A stretch of 6,844 bases of DNA from Chitinophagaceae bacterium. Lineage in GTDB: Bacteria; Bacteroidota; Bacteroidia; Chitinophagales; UBA10324. Location: contig JAHEZG010000211.1 of the NCBI GenBank assembly GCA_023251195.1, forward strand, positions 1 to 6,844, read 5' to 3'. How positions within the stretch are numbered: the first letter of the stretch is position 1; the number at the start of each line of letters is the position of its first letter. Shown one piece after another: positions 1 through 5,626 of the stretch. The notes below the pieces were generated by a model, which was not told the DNA's origin, ran no database searches, and was given only the letters and a program-made list of their open reading frames with translations. The translations under genes were made by a program, and so were the position numbers.

Positions 1-615
1 CAAAAAGTTCCTGTATTTAATCCGTGGCTCATTGTGTGGTTCAATGCAACTAAGGGATTAAAAATTTACAATGGTCAGTTTGATTACTGGAAACTGGATT
101 TGAAATTAAAATTTGAATTTCCAAGCAAGCGATTCGGATATACTTACCTGCAGGCATTTGCCGGCTATGCAACTTCCACTTTGCCGCTTGCGGAGTTATT
201 CAGTTGCAAAGGAAATTACACCCGGTATGGTTTGTATTCGTACAGTAATTTTCAAACCATGCGCGCCAACGAATTTGTGTATGATCAGTATGCTGCTATT
301 TTCTGGGAACAGGATTTTGGTTCGTTGATTTTTAAAGCCGGAAAATTTCGCCCGAAAGTTTTGTTGTCGAACAGTGTGGGAATTGGAAAAATAAATCATC
401 CGGAATTGCATGTGGTGGATGGAACTGTTTTAGTGAATCATGAAAAACCTTATACTGAATCAGGATTAATAATAAATAATATCATCAGCAAAAAATTCTT
501 TGGCGCATTGCGATTGGGGTTAGGAGTTGGCGGATATTACCGATGGGGATTTTATACACTCCCGAACTGGAAAGACAATGTGGCGTTGAAACTTGCTTTT
601 TATATAGCAGGATAA
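1..615 (+). CDS. C-terminal part of a DUF5686-like outer-membrane beta-barrel protein (5' end outside window)
   Basis: The reading frame is open from base 1 (first codons QKVPVFNPW) to the TAA at 613-615, so this is the last 204 residues of a longer gene. A GTG at 34 is only an internal codon. The protein alternates short aromatic-rich strands with turns and is full of Tyr, Phe, Gly and Trp, as expected for transmembrane beta-strands. Near the end it has a YTESGLIINN segment, then LRLGLGVGGYYRWGFY and a final strand NVALKLAFYIAG. That closing pattern (ESG..INN, LGLG..YR.G.Y, DN.A.K) resembles the C-terminus of Bacteroidota DUF5686 proteins, which usually carry an N-terminal carboxypeptidase-regulatory-like domain and a barrel in the outer membrane. 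The family is recalled from pattern, not from a search. Another outer-membrane barrel family is possible. The last 16 bases overlap the convergent methyltransferase gene. Confidence 0.65.
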   Translation, partial: QKVPVFNPWLIVWFNATKGLKIYNGQFDYWKLDLKLKFEFPSKRFGYTYLQAFAGYATSTLPLAELFSCKGNYTRYGLYSYSNFQTMRANEFVYDQYAAIFWEQDFGSLIFKAGKFRPKVLLSNSVGIGKINHPELHVVDGTVLVNHEKPYTESGLIINNIISKKFFGALRLGLGVGGYYRWGFYTLPNWKDNVALKLAFYIAG

Positions 616-1262
616 ATTTTATTTTTTTTACCGATAATCATGTAATGATTAAAGAAAAATTCCTGCTTCAATAAAACTTCTTTTTCAATTACCACTCCTC
701 TTTTCATCAGATGCGATTTGTATTCATTCAAATCATATTGATATGGATGAAGTATATCTCCTGGAATTGCCCGGAACAAATGTTTGAAGAACGAATGGTT
801 GTGCGCATCAATGGTCATGATAAAAACGCCTAATGGTTTTAACGATTCGGTTAAATTGTTCAAAGCCGTTTCATAATCCTGCACATGATTAATGGCATTC
901 ATGCAAAAAATAAAATCAAAATAATTCACTCGTTTAAAATTTTCAATAGGAGAGTGGATGAACTCCACATTTTTGTAATCTGATTTTTTAAAATGTAGTA
1001 ATTGGTTTTCATAATCATTAAGCAGCGGATCAATAGCTGTCACTTGTTGATTTTCTAAAACCATAAAAACACCGGCCGGTCCGCAACCTGCATCTAAAAC
1101 TTTACAACCATCTTCCATTACTATACTACCTGCATTCAGCAAGTTTTTCCAGTAATCTATTTTCCAAACACGATAATCTTCAATGGATTTATTGCGCAGG
1201 TAATTTTTCCACCATCTTTTTTCAAAATATTGAGCCAGTTTCCAACGAAGTGTTTCTTTCAT
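600..1262 (-). CDS. class I SAM-dependent methyltransferase
   Basis: A 220-residue soluble protein with the Rossmann-type methyltransferase core. Motif I is VLDAGCGPAG at about residues 55-64 and binds S-adenosylmethionine. The acidic residue closing strand 2 is in VTAIDP (74-79), where D78 would contact the ribose. A HSPIEN segment (103-108) matches the usual motif III region, and FDFIFCMNAINHV (115-127) is motif IV, followed by a helix and strand PLGVFIMTID. This is the methyltransferase type 11/25 pattern. The substrate cannot be read from the sequence: such proteins act on small molecules, quinones, lipids or proteins. The basic, aromatic N-terminus (KRWWKNYLRNK) could contact a membrane or a nucleic acid, but that is speculation. 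The start is the ATG at 1262-1260. The stop lies inside the last codons of the convergent outer-membrane gene. It appears to be monocistronic. Confidence 0.85.
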   Translation of the reverse strand: MKETLRWKLAQYFEKRWWKNYLRNKSIEDYRVWKIDYWKNLLNAGSIVMEDGCKVLDAGCGPAGVFMVLENQQVTAIDPLLNDYENQLLHFKKSDYKNVEFIHSPIENFKRVNYFDFIFCMNAINHVQDYETALNNLTESLKPLGVFIMTIDAHNHSFFKHLFRAIPGDILHPYQYDLNEYKSHLMKRGVVIEKEVLLKQEFFFNHYMIIGKKNKIYPAI

Positions 1263-1278
1263 GTTTTATTTCTATTCA

Positions 1279-1307
1279 CAAAAAATAAATATTTCATTTT
1301 TAACAAA
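1279..1307 (-). promoter_or_regulatory. possible promoter of the methyltransferase gene
   Basis: Read on the minus strand, TTTG (1307-1304) is followed after 16 bases by TATTTTTTG (1287-1279). This approximates the Bacteroidota -33 (TTG) and -7 (TAnnTTTG) elements but has one extra base in the -7 box. It sits about 17 bases before the methyltransferase ATG. The surrounding sequence is very AT-rich, so a chance match is quite possible. Confidence 0.25.
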
Positions 1308-1322
1308 GAAAAAATTTAAAGG

Positions 1323-1354
1323 TTGTGACTTTTTAACTGATTGAATTAGGTTTG
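1323..1354 (+). promoter_or_regulatory. Bacteroidota-type housekeeping promoter for the DUF2027-Smr gene
   Basis: TTG at 1323-1325 is separated by 21 bases from TAGGTTTG at 1347-1354. This is an exact match to the TAnnTTTG -7 consensus described for Bacteroides and Flavobacterium, with a -33 TTG at an accepted distance. Transcription would start roughly five bases after the box, near 1359, leaving only about five bases before the ATG at 1364. The message would therefore be nearly leaderless. Confidence 0.65.
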
Positions 1355-1363
1355 CGAAAGTAT

Positions 1364-2356
1364 ATGAAACAAAATTTCAGACAAGGAGATAAAGTAAACC
1401 TCATTCACATGAATGAGACCGCTACTGTTACACGCATAGCCAACGGAATGATTTATGTGAACCTGGATGGCGATGAAATTCCGGTTTACCCCGAGGATAT
1501 TGCATTGGCAGCGGGCGGAAGCCGGCCGGCAGAGCGTTCAGATTTTAAACCACGAACCGATGAACGGCCAAAAGAAAAAGTTCCGGTGAGTTTACTGGTG
1601 CTGAACGAAAGAGGTTTACTTTTAATCATGGAACCTTTTATTGATCAGGAAAATAAACCTGCGCTTCAGGTTTACATACAAAACGGATTTCAGTTTGCGG
1701 TTCACTATAATATTATTCTTGATTTTTCTGATGGCGTAAATCATTCGCACAACGGTTTGCTTGCACCTAAAACCAAGAAACAATTATTCCCGTTTCAGGA
1801 AGATAAACTCAACGACAAGCCAAACATTTATTTAAGTGCGTGGCAACAGAAGGGTGACGAGAACGAAATTGAATTGCGCATTCGACCAACCGCTCATTTC
1901 AAAAAGAAAAAAAAGTTCGAAGGATTTACCGAGGAAGTTTTTGTGTATGAAATATTTAATGAGTGGCCGGGAAGAAGATCGGAGATTGAGCGCCACCACA
2001 TTTCAAAAGAAGAACTGGAGGTGTTAATGAAAACAAACAAGATTCAGAATTACGACAATGCTGATTTAAAAACCGGCGGCATTGAAGAAATTGATTTACA
2101 TGCCGTTTCGCTGGGCATAAATGAAAAGGCACTGGCATCGGGAGAAATTTTAGAAAAGCAATTAACCGCTTTCAAAAAAGTATTGGAGCGCGCCATTCAG
2201 AATAAACGCGAACGGTTGGTAGTGATTCACGGTTACGGAAAAGGAAAATTGAAAAATGAAGTCTGCAATATTTTAGATGCAGATTATTCATTTCTGCCAT
2301 ATAGAAACGAATACCATCATCGCTACGGGCATGGTGCCACATTCATAGATCTTTGA
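1364..2356 (+). CDS. DUF2027 and Smr-domain protein
   Basis: About 330 residues from the ATG at 1364. The N-terminus (FRQGDKVNLI, then VTRIANGMIYVNLDG and EIPVYPEDI) is a small beta-barrel like the KOW/Tudor-type start of Bacteroidota DUF2027 proteins. A charged linker (about residues 48-74) precedes an all-beta middle domain (about 75-205). The C-terminal 90 residues form an Smr domain: EIDLH at about 242-246, the signature loop HGYGKGKL at about 289-296, and the closing GHGATFIDL strand. Smr domains, also found at the end of MutS2, bind nucleic acid and in several cases nick DNA or cleave RNA; MutS2 and SmrB act on collided ribosomes. A role in RNA or ribosome quality control is therefore plausible here but not shown. 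An in-frame TTG at 1352 falls inside the -7 promoter box, so I chose the ATG. The stop codon touches the first base of rnpB. Confidence 0.88.
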   Translation: MKQNFRQGDKVNLIHMNETATVTRIANGMIYVNLDGDEIPVYPEDIALAAGGSRPAERSDFKPRTDERPKEKVPVSLLVLNERGLLLIMEPFIDQENKPALQVYIQNGFQFAVHYNIILDFSDGVNHSHNGLLAPKTKKQLFPFQEDKLNDKPNIYLSAWQQKGDENEIELRIRPTAHFKKKKKFEGFTEEVFVYEIFNEWPGRRSEIERHHISKEELEVLMKTNKIQNYDNADLKTGGIEEIDLHAVSLGINEKALASGEILEKQLTAFKKVLERAIQNKRERLVVIHGYGKGKLKNEVCNILDADYSFLPYRNEYHHRYGHGATFIDL

Positions 2357-2769
2357 AATAACTGCTGCAGGGAAGAATGTCGCCTTGATTAATTTCGGGG
2401 AGGAAAGTCCGGACAGCATAGCGCACCGCACCACCTAACGGGTGGAACTTCATTGAGGAATTGATGAAGGATAGCAAGTACCACAGAAAATAACTACCAG
2501 CTGAAGTTTTTACTTCGGAAGGAAAAGATGAAAACGGGAGGTAAAAGCTCACGGCAATTGGTTGCAAAATCAGTTGCGGGTAAACCTTGCGGGCTGAAAG
2601 GCCAAATAAATTCTGTTTAAAAGTTGCTCGCTTTTATTTCCTGAGCAATCAGGAATGCAGAACGGGTTGGCTGCTCGATTCAGGTTGCGAAACCTGAACC
2701 AGATAAATGACAATGCTTCTGATGAAAATCAGAATACAGAATCCGGCTTATGCACTTGCAGCAGTTATT
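2357..2769 (+). ncRNA. rnpB: RNase P RNA, bacterial type A
   Basis: This is the catalytic RNA of ribonuclease P, which removes 5' leaders from pre-tRNA. The conserved blocks appear in order: GAGGAAAGTCCGGAC beginning at about 2400, CATAGCGCA just after it, CCACAGAAAA at 2481-2490, GGAGGTAAAAGCTCACGGC in the specificity domain, GGTAAACC followed by AAAGGCCAAATA (about 2578-2609), GGGTTGGCTGCTCGA (2664-2678) and ACAGAATCCGGCTTA (2736-2750). The ends pair perfectly as helix P1: 2357-2369 with 2757-2769, 13 bp. Other visible helices are P18 (2679-2686 with 2691-2698, GCGA loop), P19 (2717-2723 with 2728-2734, GAAA loop) and a P12-like hairpin at 2503-2516. The length of 413 bases is normal for type A. 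It follows the Smr stop codon with no gap, so it is either cotranscribed and processed or driven by a promoter inside that gene; GATCTTTG at 2348-2355 is a weak -7 candidate. No protein gene should be called here. Confidence 0.96.
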
Positions 2770-2775
2770 TTTTTT
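2757..2775 (+). terminator. possible 3' end of the rnpB transcript
   Basis: The 3' strand of helix P1 runs directly into eight T residues (2768-2775). A stable helix followed by a U-tract could stop RNA polymerase, although the partner strand lies about 390 bases upstream rather than in a local hairpin. The mature 3' end is expected around 2769 or shortly after. Confidence 0.35.
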
Positions 2776-2816
2776 ATTAACGAATCAGTACCTCAGATAA
2801 AAAAGCAATTGATTAA

Positions 2817-2847
2817 TTTGAATCGTACTCCGCTACGAATTACTTTC
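2817..2847 (+). promoter_or_regulatory. possible promoter of the GIN-domain lipoprotein gene
   Basis: TTTG at 2817-2820 is followed after 19 bases by TTACTTTC (2840-2847), which matches four of the six fixed positions of the TAnnTTTG -7 box. It would start transcription about ten bases before the ATG at 2865. The spacing is right but the -7 match is weak. An alternative weak box, TTAATTTG, overlaps 2813-2820. Confidence 0.28.
2823..2838 (+). repeat. short inverted repeat upstream of the GIN lipoprotein gene
   Basis: TCGTA (2823-2827) and TACGA (2834-2838) are perfect 5-base inverted arms around a 6-base centre CTCCGC. The repeat lies in the spacer of the proposed promoter, where a repressor or regulator site could sit. 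It is short enough to be chance. Confidence 0.3.
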
Positions 2848-2864
2848 ATAAAAATTTTCAGCTG

Positions 2865-3581
2865 ATGAAATTCAGAATTGGTGCCTTGATTATCCTTTTT
2901 ACTATTTCATTTTTTTCATGCAAGCAAGATAAATGGCCATGCCTGCATGCAAAAGGAAATATCATTACCAACGAAATAGATAAAACCGGATTCAATAAAA
3001 TAAATTTTGAAACTGAAGGCACCATCTATCTAAAGCATGATTCGGTTTATTCCATCAGCATTACAGCATCTGAAAACATCATTGACAAAATTGTTTTCGA
3101 AACCAGTGGCGATGCATTGAATATTTATTCTAAAAGATGTTTAGGAAATAAATCAGATGTAATTATCCGCATCTCTGCACCGGATATTAATTCAATCTCC
3201 ACTTCGGGCACCGGAATAATCAGTACAGTGGATTCAATTTATGCCGACCAGTTGGAATTGCAGGTGAGCGGCTCCGGATCAATCAATGCAAATGCAGTTG
3301 CGAATAATGCGACAGCCAAAGTGAGTGGCAGCGGTTCAATAACTTTAAATGGCGGCAGCACAAATTTTGATATTGACATTTCCGGTTCCGGTGATGTGCA
3401 TGCCTTTCATTTATTTACAAACACATCATCAGTAACCATAAGTGGTTCGGGCAATGCTGAGGTCAATGTGTTTGATTACCTGGATGTGTTTATCAGCGGA
3501 AGCGGTAATGTTTATTACCAGGGAAATCCATCGCTTAATATTGAAGTAACAGGATCAGGAAGCATAGTGGATAGCAACTGA
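2865..3581 (+). CDS. lipoprotein with DUF2807 'head GIN' beta-solenoid domain
   Basis: A 238-residue exported protein. The N-terminus is a lipoprotein signal: MKFR, a hydrophobic stretch from residue 5 to 17, then SFFSC with the lipidated cysteine at 19. The mature part begins with GNIITNEID and FNKINFETEGTIYL, the usual opening of the DUF2807 (putative auto-transporter adhesin, head GIN) family. It continues as a ladder of beta-strands with seven Gly-Ser-Gly-type turns at residues 114, 135, 154, 173, 193, 211 and 229 (SGTG, five SGSG, then TGSG). The spacing of 18-21 residues is that of one coil of a right-handed beta-solenoid. Proteins of this family are common in Bacteroidota, and their function is not established; adhesion or envelope stress roles are guesses. 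The gene stands alone on the plus strand, 95 bases after rnpB, and converges on the DUF4920 gene with an 18-base gap. Confidence 0.88.
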   Translation: MKFRIGALIILFTISFFSCKQDKWPCLHAKGNIITNEIDKTGFNKINFETEGTIYLKHDSVYSISITASENIIDKIVFETSGDALNIYSKRCLGNKSDVIIRISAPDINSISTSGTGIISTVDSIYADQLELQVSGSGSINANAVANNATAKVSGSGSITLNGGSTNFDIDISGSGDVHAFHLFTNTSSVTISGSGNAEVNVFDYLDVFISGSGNVYYQGNPSLNIEVTGSGSIVDSN

Positions 3582-3599
3582 TAATTTAATTGGCGTTTT

Positions 3600-4049
3600 T
3601 TATTTTATCTCCACCCCATCAGCTTTAAAAGCAATCTTAATTAACGGAGAATCTACAAGCATAATTTCTTCGTTTGGTTTTCCTTTATCTCGCAGTTGTT
3701 GTTTTAATTCAGCAATGGATGTTGTATCAAGGTAAGAATAACCATGAACGAAAACTGTTTTTCCTTCAATGTCGCGAGGCACCGAAAATTTTTTATCCCA
3801 ATCAACATATACCTGTTCGCTATTGCCTGCATCTAATTTCAACCAGCAACCTTCGCCCTGACACACCGCACTGATAGTAGCTTTGACAGTAACATCTTCA
3901 CTCGGAGTTTGTTTAATTAAATCAGAAACAGGAATTGCCTGAGTGGAATCTACAGTAACACCAAATTGATATTGTTTTTTGAAATCACACGATGTAACAA
4001 GAAGTGAAATTAAAAGTGTGAGGAAGCAGGATTGAAATAGGTGTTTCAT
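3600..4049 (-). CDS. DUF4920 family lipoprotein
   Basis: A 149-residue exported protein. The signal peptide ends in a lipobox, LVTSC, with the lipidated cysteine at 21, so it is predicted to sit on the periplasmic face of a membrane. After FGVTVD the mature domain shows the DUF4920 pattern: VTVKATISAVCQGEGCWLKL (about 54-73), with the hallmark C-x4-C-W (C63, C68, W69), then VYVDWDKKFSVPRDIEGKTVFVHGY. The strand order and the VxGxV-like turn look like a small OB-fold barrel. The paired cysteines could bind a metal or form a disulfide, but the family has no established function that I know of. It follows the exported protein gene at 4682-4077 by 27 bases and is probably cotranscribed with it. 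The start is the ATG at 4049-4047. Confidence 0.82.
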   Translation of the reverse strand: MKHLFQSCFLTLLISLLVTSCDFKKQYQFGVTVDSTQAIPVSDLIKQTPSEDVTVKATISAVCQGEGCWLKLDAGNSEQVYVDWDKKFSVPRDIEGKTVFVHGYSYLDTTSIAELKQQLRDKGKPNEEIMLVDSPLIKIAFKADGVEIK

Positions 4050-4076
4050 TTTTTTTTATTTTTCATGAATAATAAT

Positions 4077-4682
4077 TTACAAACCAAAAACAGCAAGTGC
4101 TTTTGTAAAATCAATTTTTGCTGCAGCTTCGGCGAACGCATCAGGATCAGAAAAACCGGTTGAATTGAAAATGATGAACACACTTCCTTTTGCAGTTTGA
4201 ATATCCCCTTCTTTGGCTTCAATATCCCAAACCAGAAGCGCTTTTAAATTTCCGAGCAGAATAATTTTTTGAATCGTACCATCTTCGGTTGATGCAATGG
4301 TTTGATTGATGGCACCCTTGATATTATTGGCGGTGGAAAAATTTTGAGAAATATTAAGCAGTACGGATTGATCACCTTGAACGGAAGTATATTGTCGTGT
4401 AACATTTACAGCCGTGCAGGTAGGATCTGAACCGGGTTGGCCATTTGTATCTGATTCGCCATCGGCCGAAAGATTTCCGGCATTGGCTGGCAAGGCTGCA
4501 ATTACCTGCAAACCAATTAAAGTATTTACATCGGTCAGCGCTTTTGTTAATGCCGTTTGGGCGGCCATTAATTTGTTTTGGTTGTATTGTTCACTTGCAG
4601 TTTTTAACGAAACCTGAATGGCATCCTGCGCAAATGCAGAAAACGAAAACGCAGCCAGTAGAATAATTAAATACTTTGTCAT
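4077..4682 (-). CDS. exported protein of unknown function
   Basis: 201 residues from the ATG at 4682-4680. This start puts a clean signal peptide first: MTKYLIILLAAFSFSAFAQ, with the AFA-Q cleavage site near residue 18. An upstream in-frame ATG at 4733 would bury the signal behind 17 polar and aromatic residues and is less likely. The mature protein starts with an amphipathic helix (residues about 20-50) ending before the IAALP segment. A Gly/Asp/Ser-rich loop with one cysteine follows, then an alpha/beta part with RQYTS, SVLLNIS, KALLVWDIEAKEGDIQ and a final IDFTKALAVFGL helix. This order (helix, ALP, arginine-tyrosine strand, S-x-V-x-x-x-I strand, KALLxxD, acidic turn, ID helix) reminds me of small exported proteins of unknown function in Proteobacteria, but I cannot assign a family name. 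It is probably the first gene of a two-gene unit with the DUF4920 lipoprotein. A weak -7-like TTCATTTG lies at 4704-4697, with no clear -33 element. Confidence 0.75.
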   Translation of the reverse strand: MTKYLIILLAAFSFSAFAQDAIQVSLKTASEQYNQNKLMAAQTALTKALTDVNTLIGLQVIAALPANAGNLSADGESDTNGQPGSDPTCTAVNVTRQYTSVQGDQSVLLNISQNFSTANNIKGAINQTIASTEDGTIQKIILLGNLKALLVWDIEAKEGDIQTAKGSVFIIFNSTGFSDPDAFAEAAAKIDFTKALAVFGL

Positions 4683-4755
4683 TGTTAAATTTTTTCCAAA
4701 TGAATGCAAATTGAACCATGAAAAAAAATTCATTAACCGACCGCAGTATGTTAGG

Positions 4756-4783
4756 TTTACTTAATTCTCAATTTCTATTTTAG
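4756..4783 (+). promoter_or_regulatory. probable promoter of yebC
   Basis: TATTTTAG at 4776-4783 matches five of the six fixed positions of TAnnTTTG and is followed by CGCC, a sequence often seen just after Bacteroidota -7 boxes. The -33 element is poor (TTTA at 4756-4759, spacing 16). The inferred start near 4788 would leave a leader of about 19 bases. An alternative box, TAGGTTTA, lies at 4752-4759. Confidence 0.38.
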
Positions 4784-4806
4784 CGCCCCGATAAAAAATC
4801 TCAACA

Positions 4807-5517
4807 ATGGGAAGAATATTTCAAACCAGAAAGGCAACCATTTTTGCACGCAACGACCGAGTTTCAAAAGCATTTACCAAAATAGGAAAAGAAATAGCCA
4901 TTGCAGTGAAAGCAGGTGGTGGAAATCCTGATACTAACGCTCGCCTGCGAACTGCCATGCAGAACGGCAAGGGCGTAGGTATGCCAAAAGATAAAGTGGA
5001 GGCAGCCATTAAGCGGGCACTCAATAAGGATGAAAAAAATCTGGAGGAACAGGTGTATGAAGGTTATGCTCCGAATGGTGTGGCGTTAATGATTGAATGT
5101 GCCACAGATAATCCGACCCGCACCATTTCAAACCTGCGTGTGATAATGAGTAAGGGCGGTGGCACTATTGGCTCGCAAGGTTCTGTGGCTTTTACTTTTG
5201 ATAGAATGGGAGTTTTTAAAGTTGACAAAACAAAAGTGAATCTCGAAGAAATAGAATTAGACCTGATTGATTTTGGTGCAGAAGAAATTGATTCGGATGA
5301 TGAAGATATTATCATCTACACTCCCTACACCGACTTTGGTAAAATGCAGAAAGGTTTGGAATCGAAAAACATTGAAGCAAAGAGTTCCGAGTTGCAACAG
5401 ATTCCGAATAACTATAAAGAAGGATTAAGTGAAGAACAGGCAAACCAAGTGTTACAGTTGGTCGCCAAGTTGGAAGACGACGATGATGTACAGCAGGTGT
5501 TTCATAATTTGAAGTAG
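4807..5517 (+). CDS. yebC: YebC/TACO1 (PmpR) family translation factor or transcriptional regulator
   Basis: 236 residues, full length for the family. The N-terminal three-helix domain has the signature start MGRIFQTRKA, then FTKIGKEIAIAVKAGGGNPDTNARLR (about 23-48) and the conserved GMPKDKVEAAIKRA (58-71). Domains II and III follow with the hallmark YEGYAPNGVALMIECATDNPTRT (84-106) and the glycine-rich segment KGGGTIGSQGSVAFTF (116-131). The C-terminus is acidic (EDDDDVQQVFHNL). YebC homologues were long annotated as DNA-binding regulators (PmpR in Pseudomonas). Work on mitochondrial TACO1 and bacterial YebC supports a ribosome-bound role that helps synthesis through polyproline stretches. 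I favour the translation role, in the cytoplasm. The gene appears monocistronic, divergent from the exported-protein gene and convergent with the anti-sigma gene. Start ATG at 4807. Confidence 0.95.
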   Translation: MGRIFQTRKATIFARNDRVSKAFTKIGKEIAIAVKAGGGNPDTNARLRTAMQNGKGVGMPKDKVEAAIKRALNKDEKNLEEQVYEGYAPNGVALMIECATDNPTRTISNLRVIMSKGGGTIGSQGSVAFTFDRMGVFKVDKTKVNLEEIELDLIDFGAEEIDSDDEDIIIYTPYTDFGKMQKGLESKNIEAKSSELQQIPNNYKEGLSEEQANQVLQLVAKLEDDDDVQQVFHNLK

Positions 5518-5523
5518 CTGCAG

Positions 5524-5548
5524 TTAGCTTTTAGATATTAGCTTTTAG
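5524..5548 (+). repeat. two direct copies of TTAGCTTTTAG
   Basis: The 11-base unit TTAGCTTTTAG occurs at 5524-5534 and again at 5538-5548, a 14-base period, just after the yebC stop codon. I recall similar TTAGCTTTTAG strings from spacers of other Bacteroidota genomes. No function is assigned. Confidence 0.7.
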
Positions 5549-5553
5549 CAGTC

Positions 5554-5569
5554 AGGAGTTCGTTCTCCT
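5554..5569 (+). repeat. small inverted repeat between yebC and the anti-sigma gene
   Basis: AGGAG (5554-5558) and CTCCT (5565-5569) form a 5-bp stem with the loop TTCGTT. A run of A residues follows at 5573-5580. The stem is short, and on the plus strand no T-tract follows it, so it is at best a weak transcription end signal. Confidence 0.3.
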
Positions 5570-5597
5570 TATAAAAAAAAGAAATAGTAAACGCAAG

Positions 5598-5624
5598 ATT
5601 CACAATTGACTATTCACCAATCAC
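5598..5624 (+). repeat. degenerate ATTCAC repeats
   Basis: ATTCAC occurs at 5598-5603 and 5612-5617 (again a 14-base step), with a looser copy AATCAC at 5619-5624, between yebC and the anti-sigma gene. The text ATTCACAATTGACTATTCACC is the style of low-complexity spacer found scattered in Bacteroidota genomes. Confidence 0.5.
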
Positions 5625-5626
5625 AA

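Noticed and set aside
1352..1363. TTG start four codons upstream for the Smr protein
   Set aside because: The TTG is part of the TAGGTTTG -7 box, so it would not be transcribed from this promoter. The ATG at 1364 fits the family N-terminus.
2066..2356. MutS2 gene
   Set aside because: Only the Smr domain is shared. There is no MutS ATPase (Walker A or B) in the 330 residues, and the N-terminal part fits DUF2027.
2343..2567. A 74-codon open frame on the minus strand over the start of rnpB
   Set aside because: It lies wholly within conserved RNase P RNA and the end of the Smr gene. The peptide has no family likeness and its codons are dictated by RNA structure.
4414..4666. Plus-strand open frames antisense to the exported protein gene
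   Set aside because: Two overlapping short frames on the opposite strand, with no start signals and implausible composition; they are shadows of the minus-strand gene.
4683..4733. Upstream ATG at 4733 for the exported protein
   Set aside because: It would put 17 residues before the signal peptide. The ATG at 4682 gives a normal signal sequence with an AFA-Q cleavage site.
5554..5580. Rho-independent terminator for yebC
   Set aside because: The stem is only 5 bp and is followed by A residues, not T residues, on the plus strand. On the minus strand the T-tract would precede the stem.
5518..5626. CRISPR-like array from the short direct repeats
   Set aside because: The units are 6-11 bases with 14-base periods and only two or three copies, with no unique spacers of proper length and no cas genes nearby.
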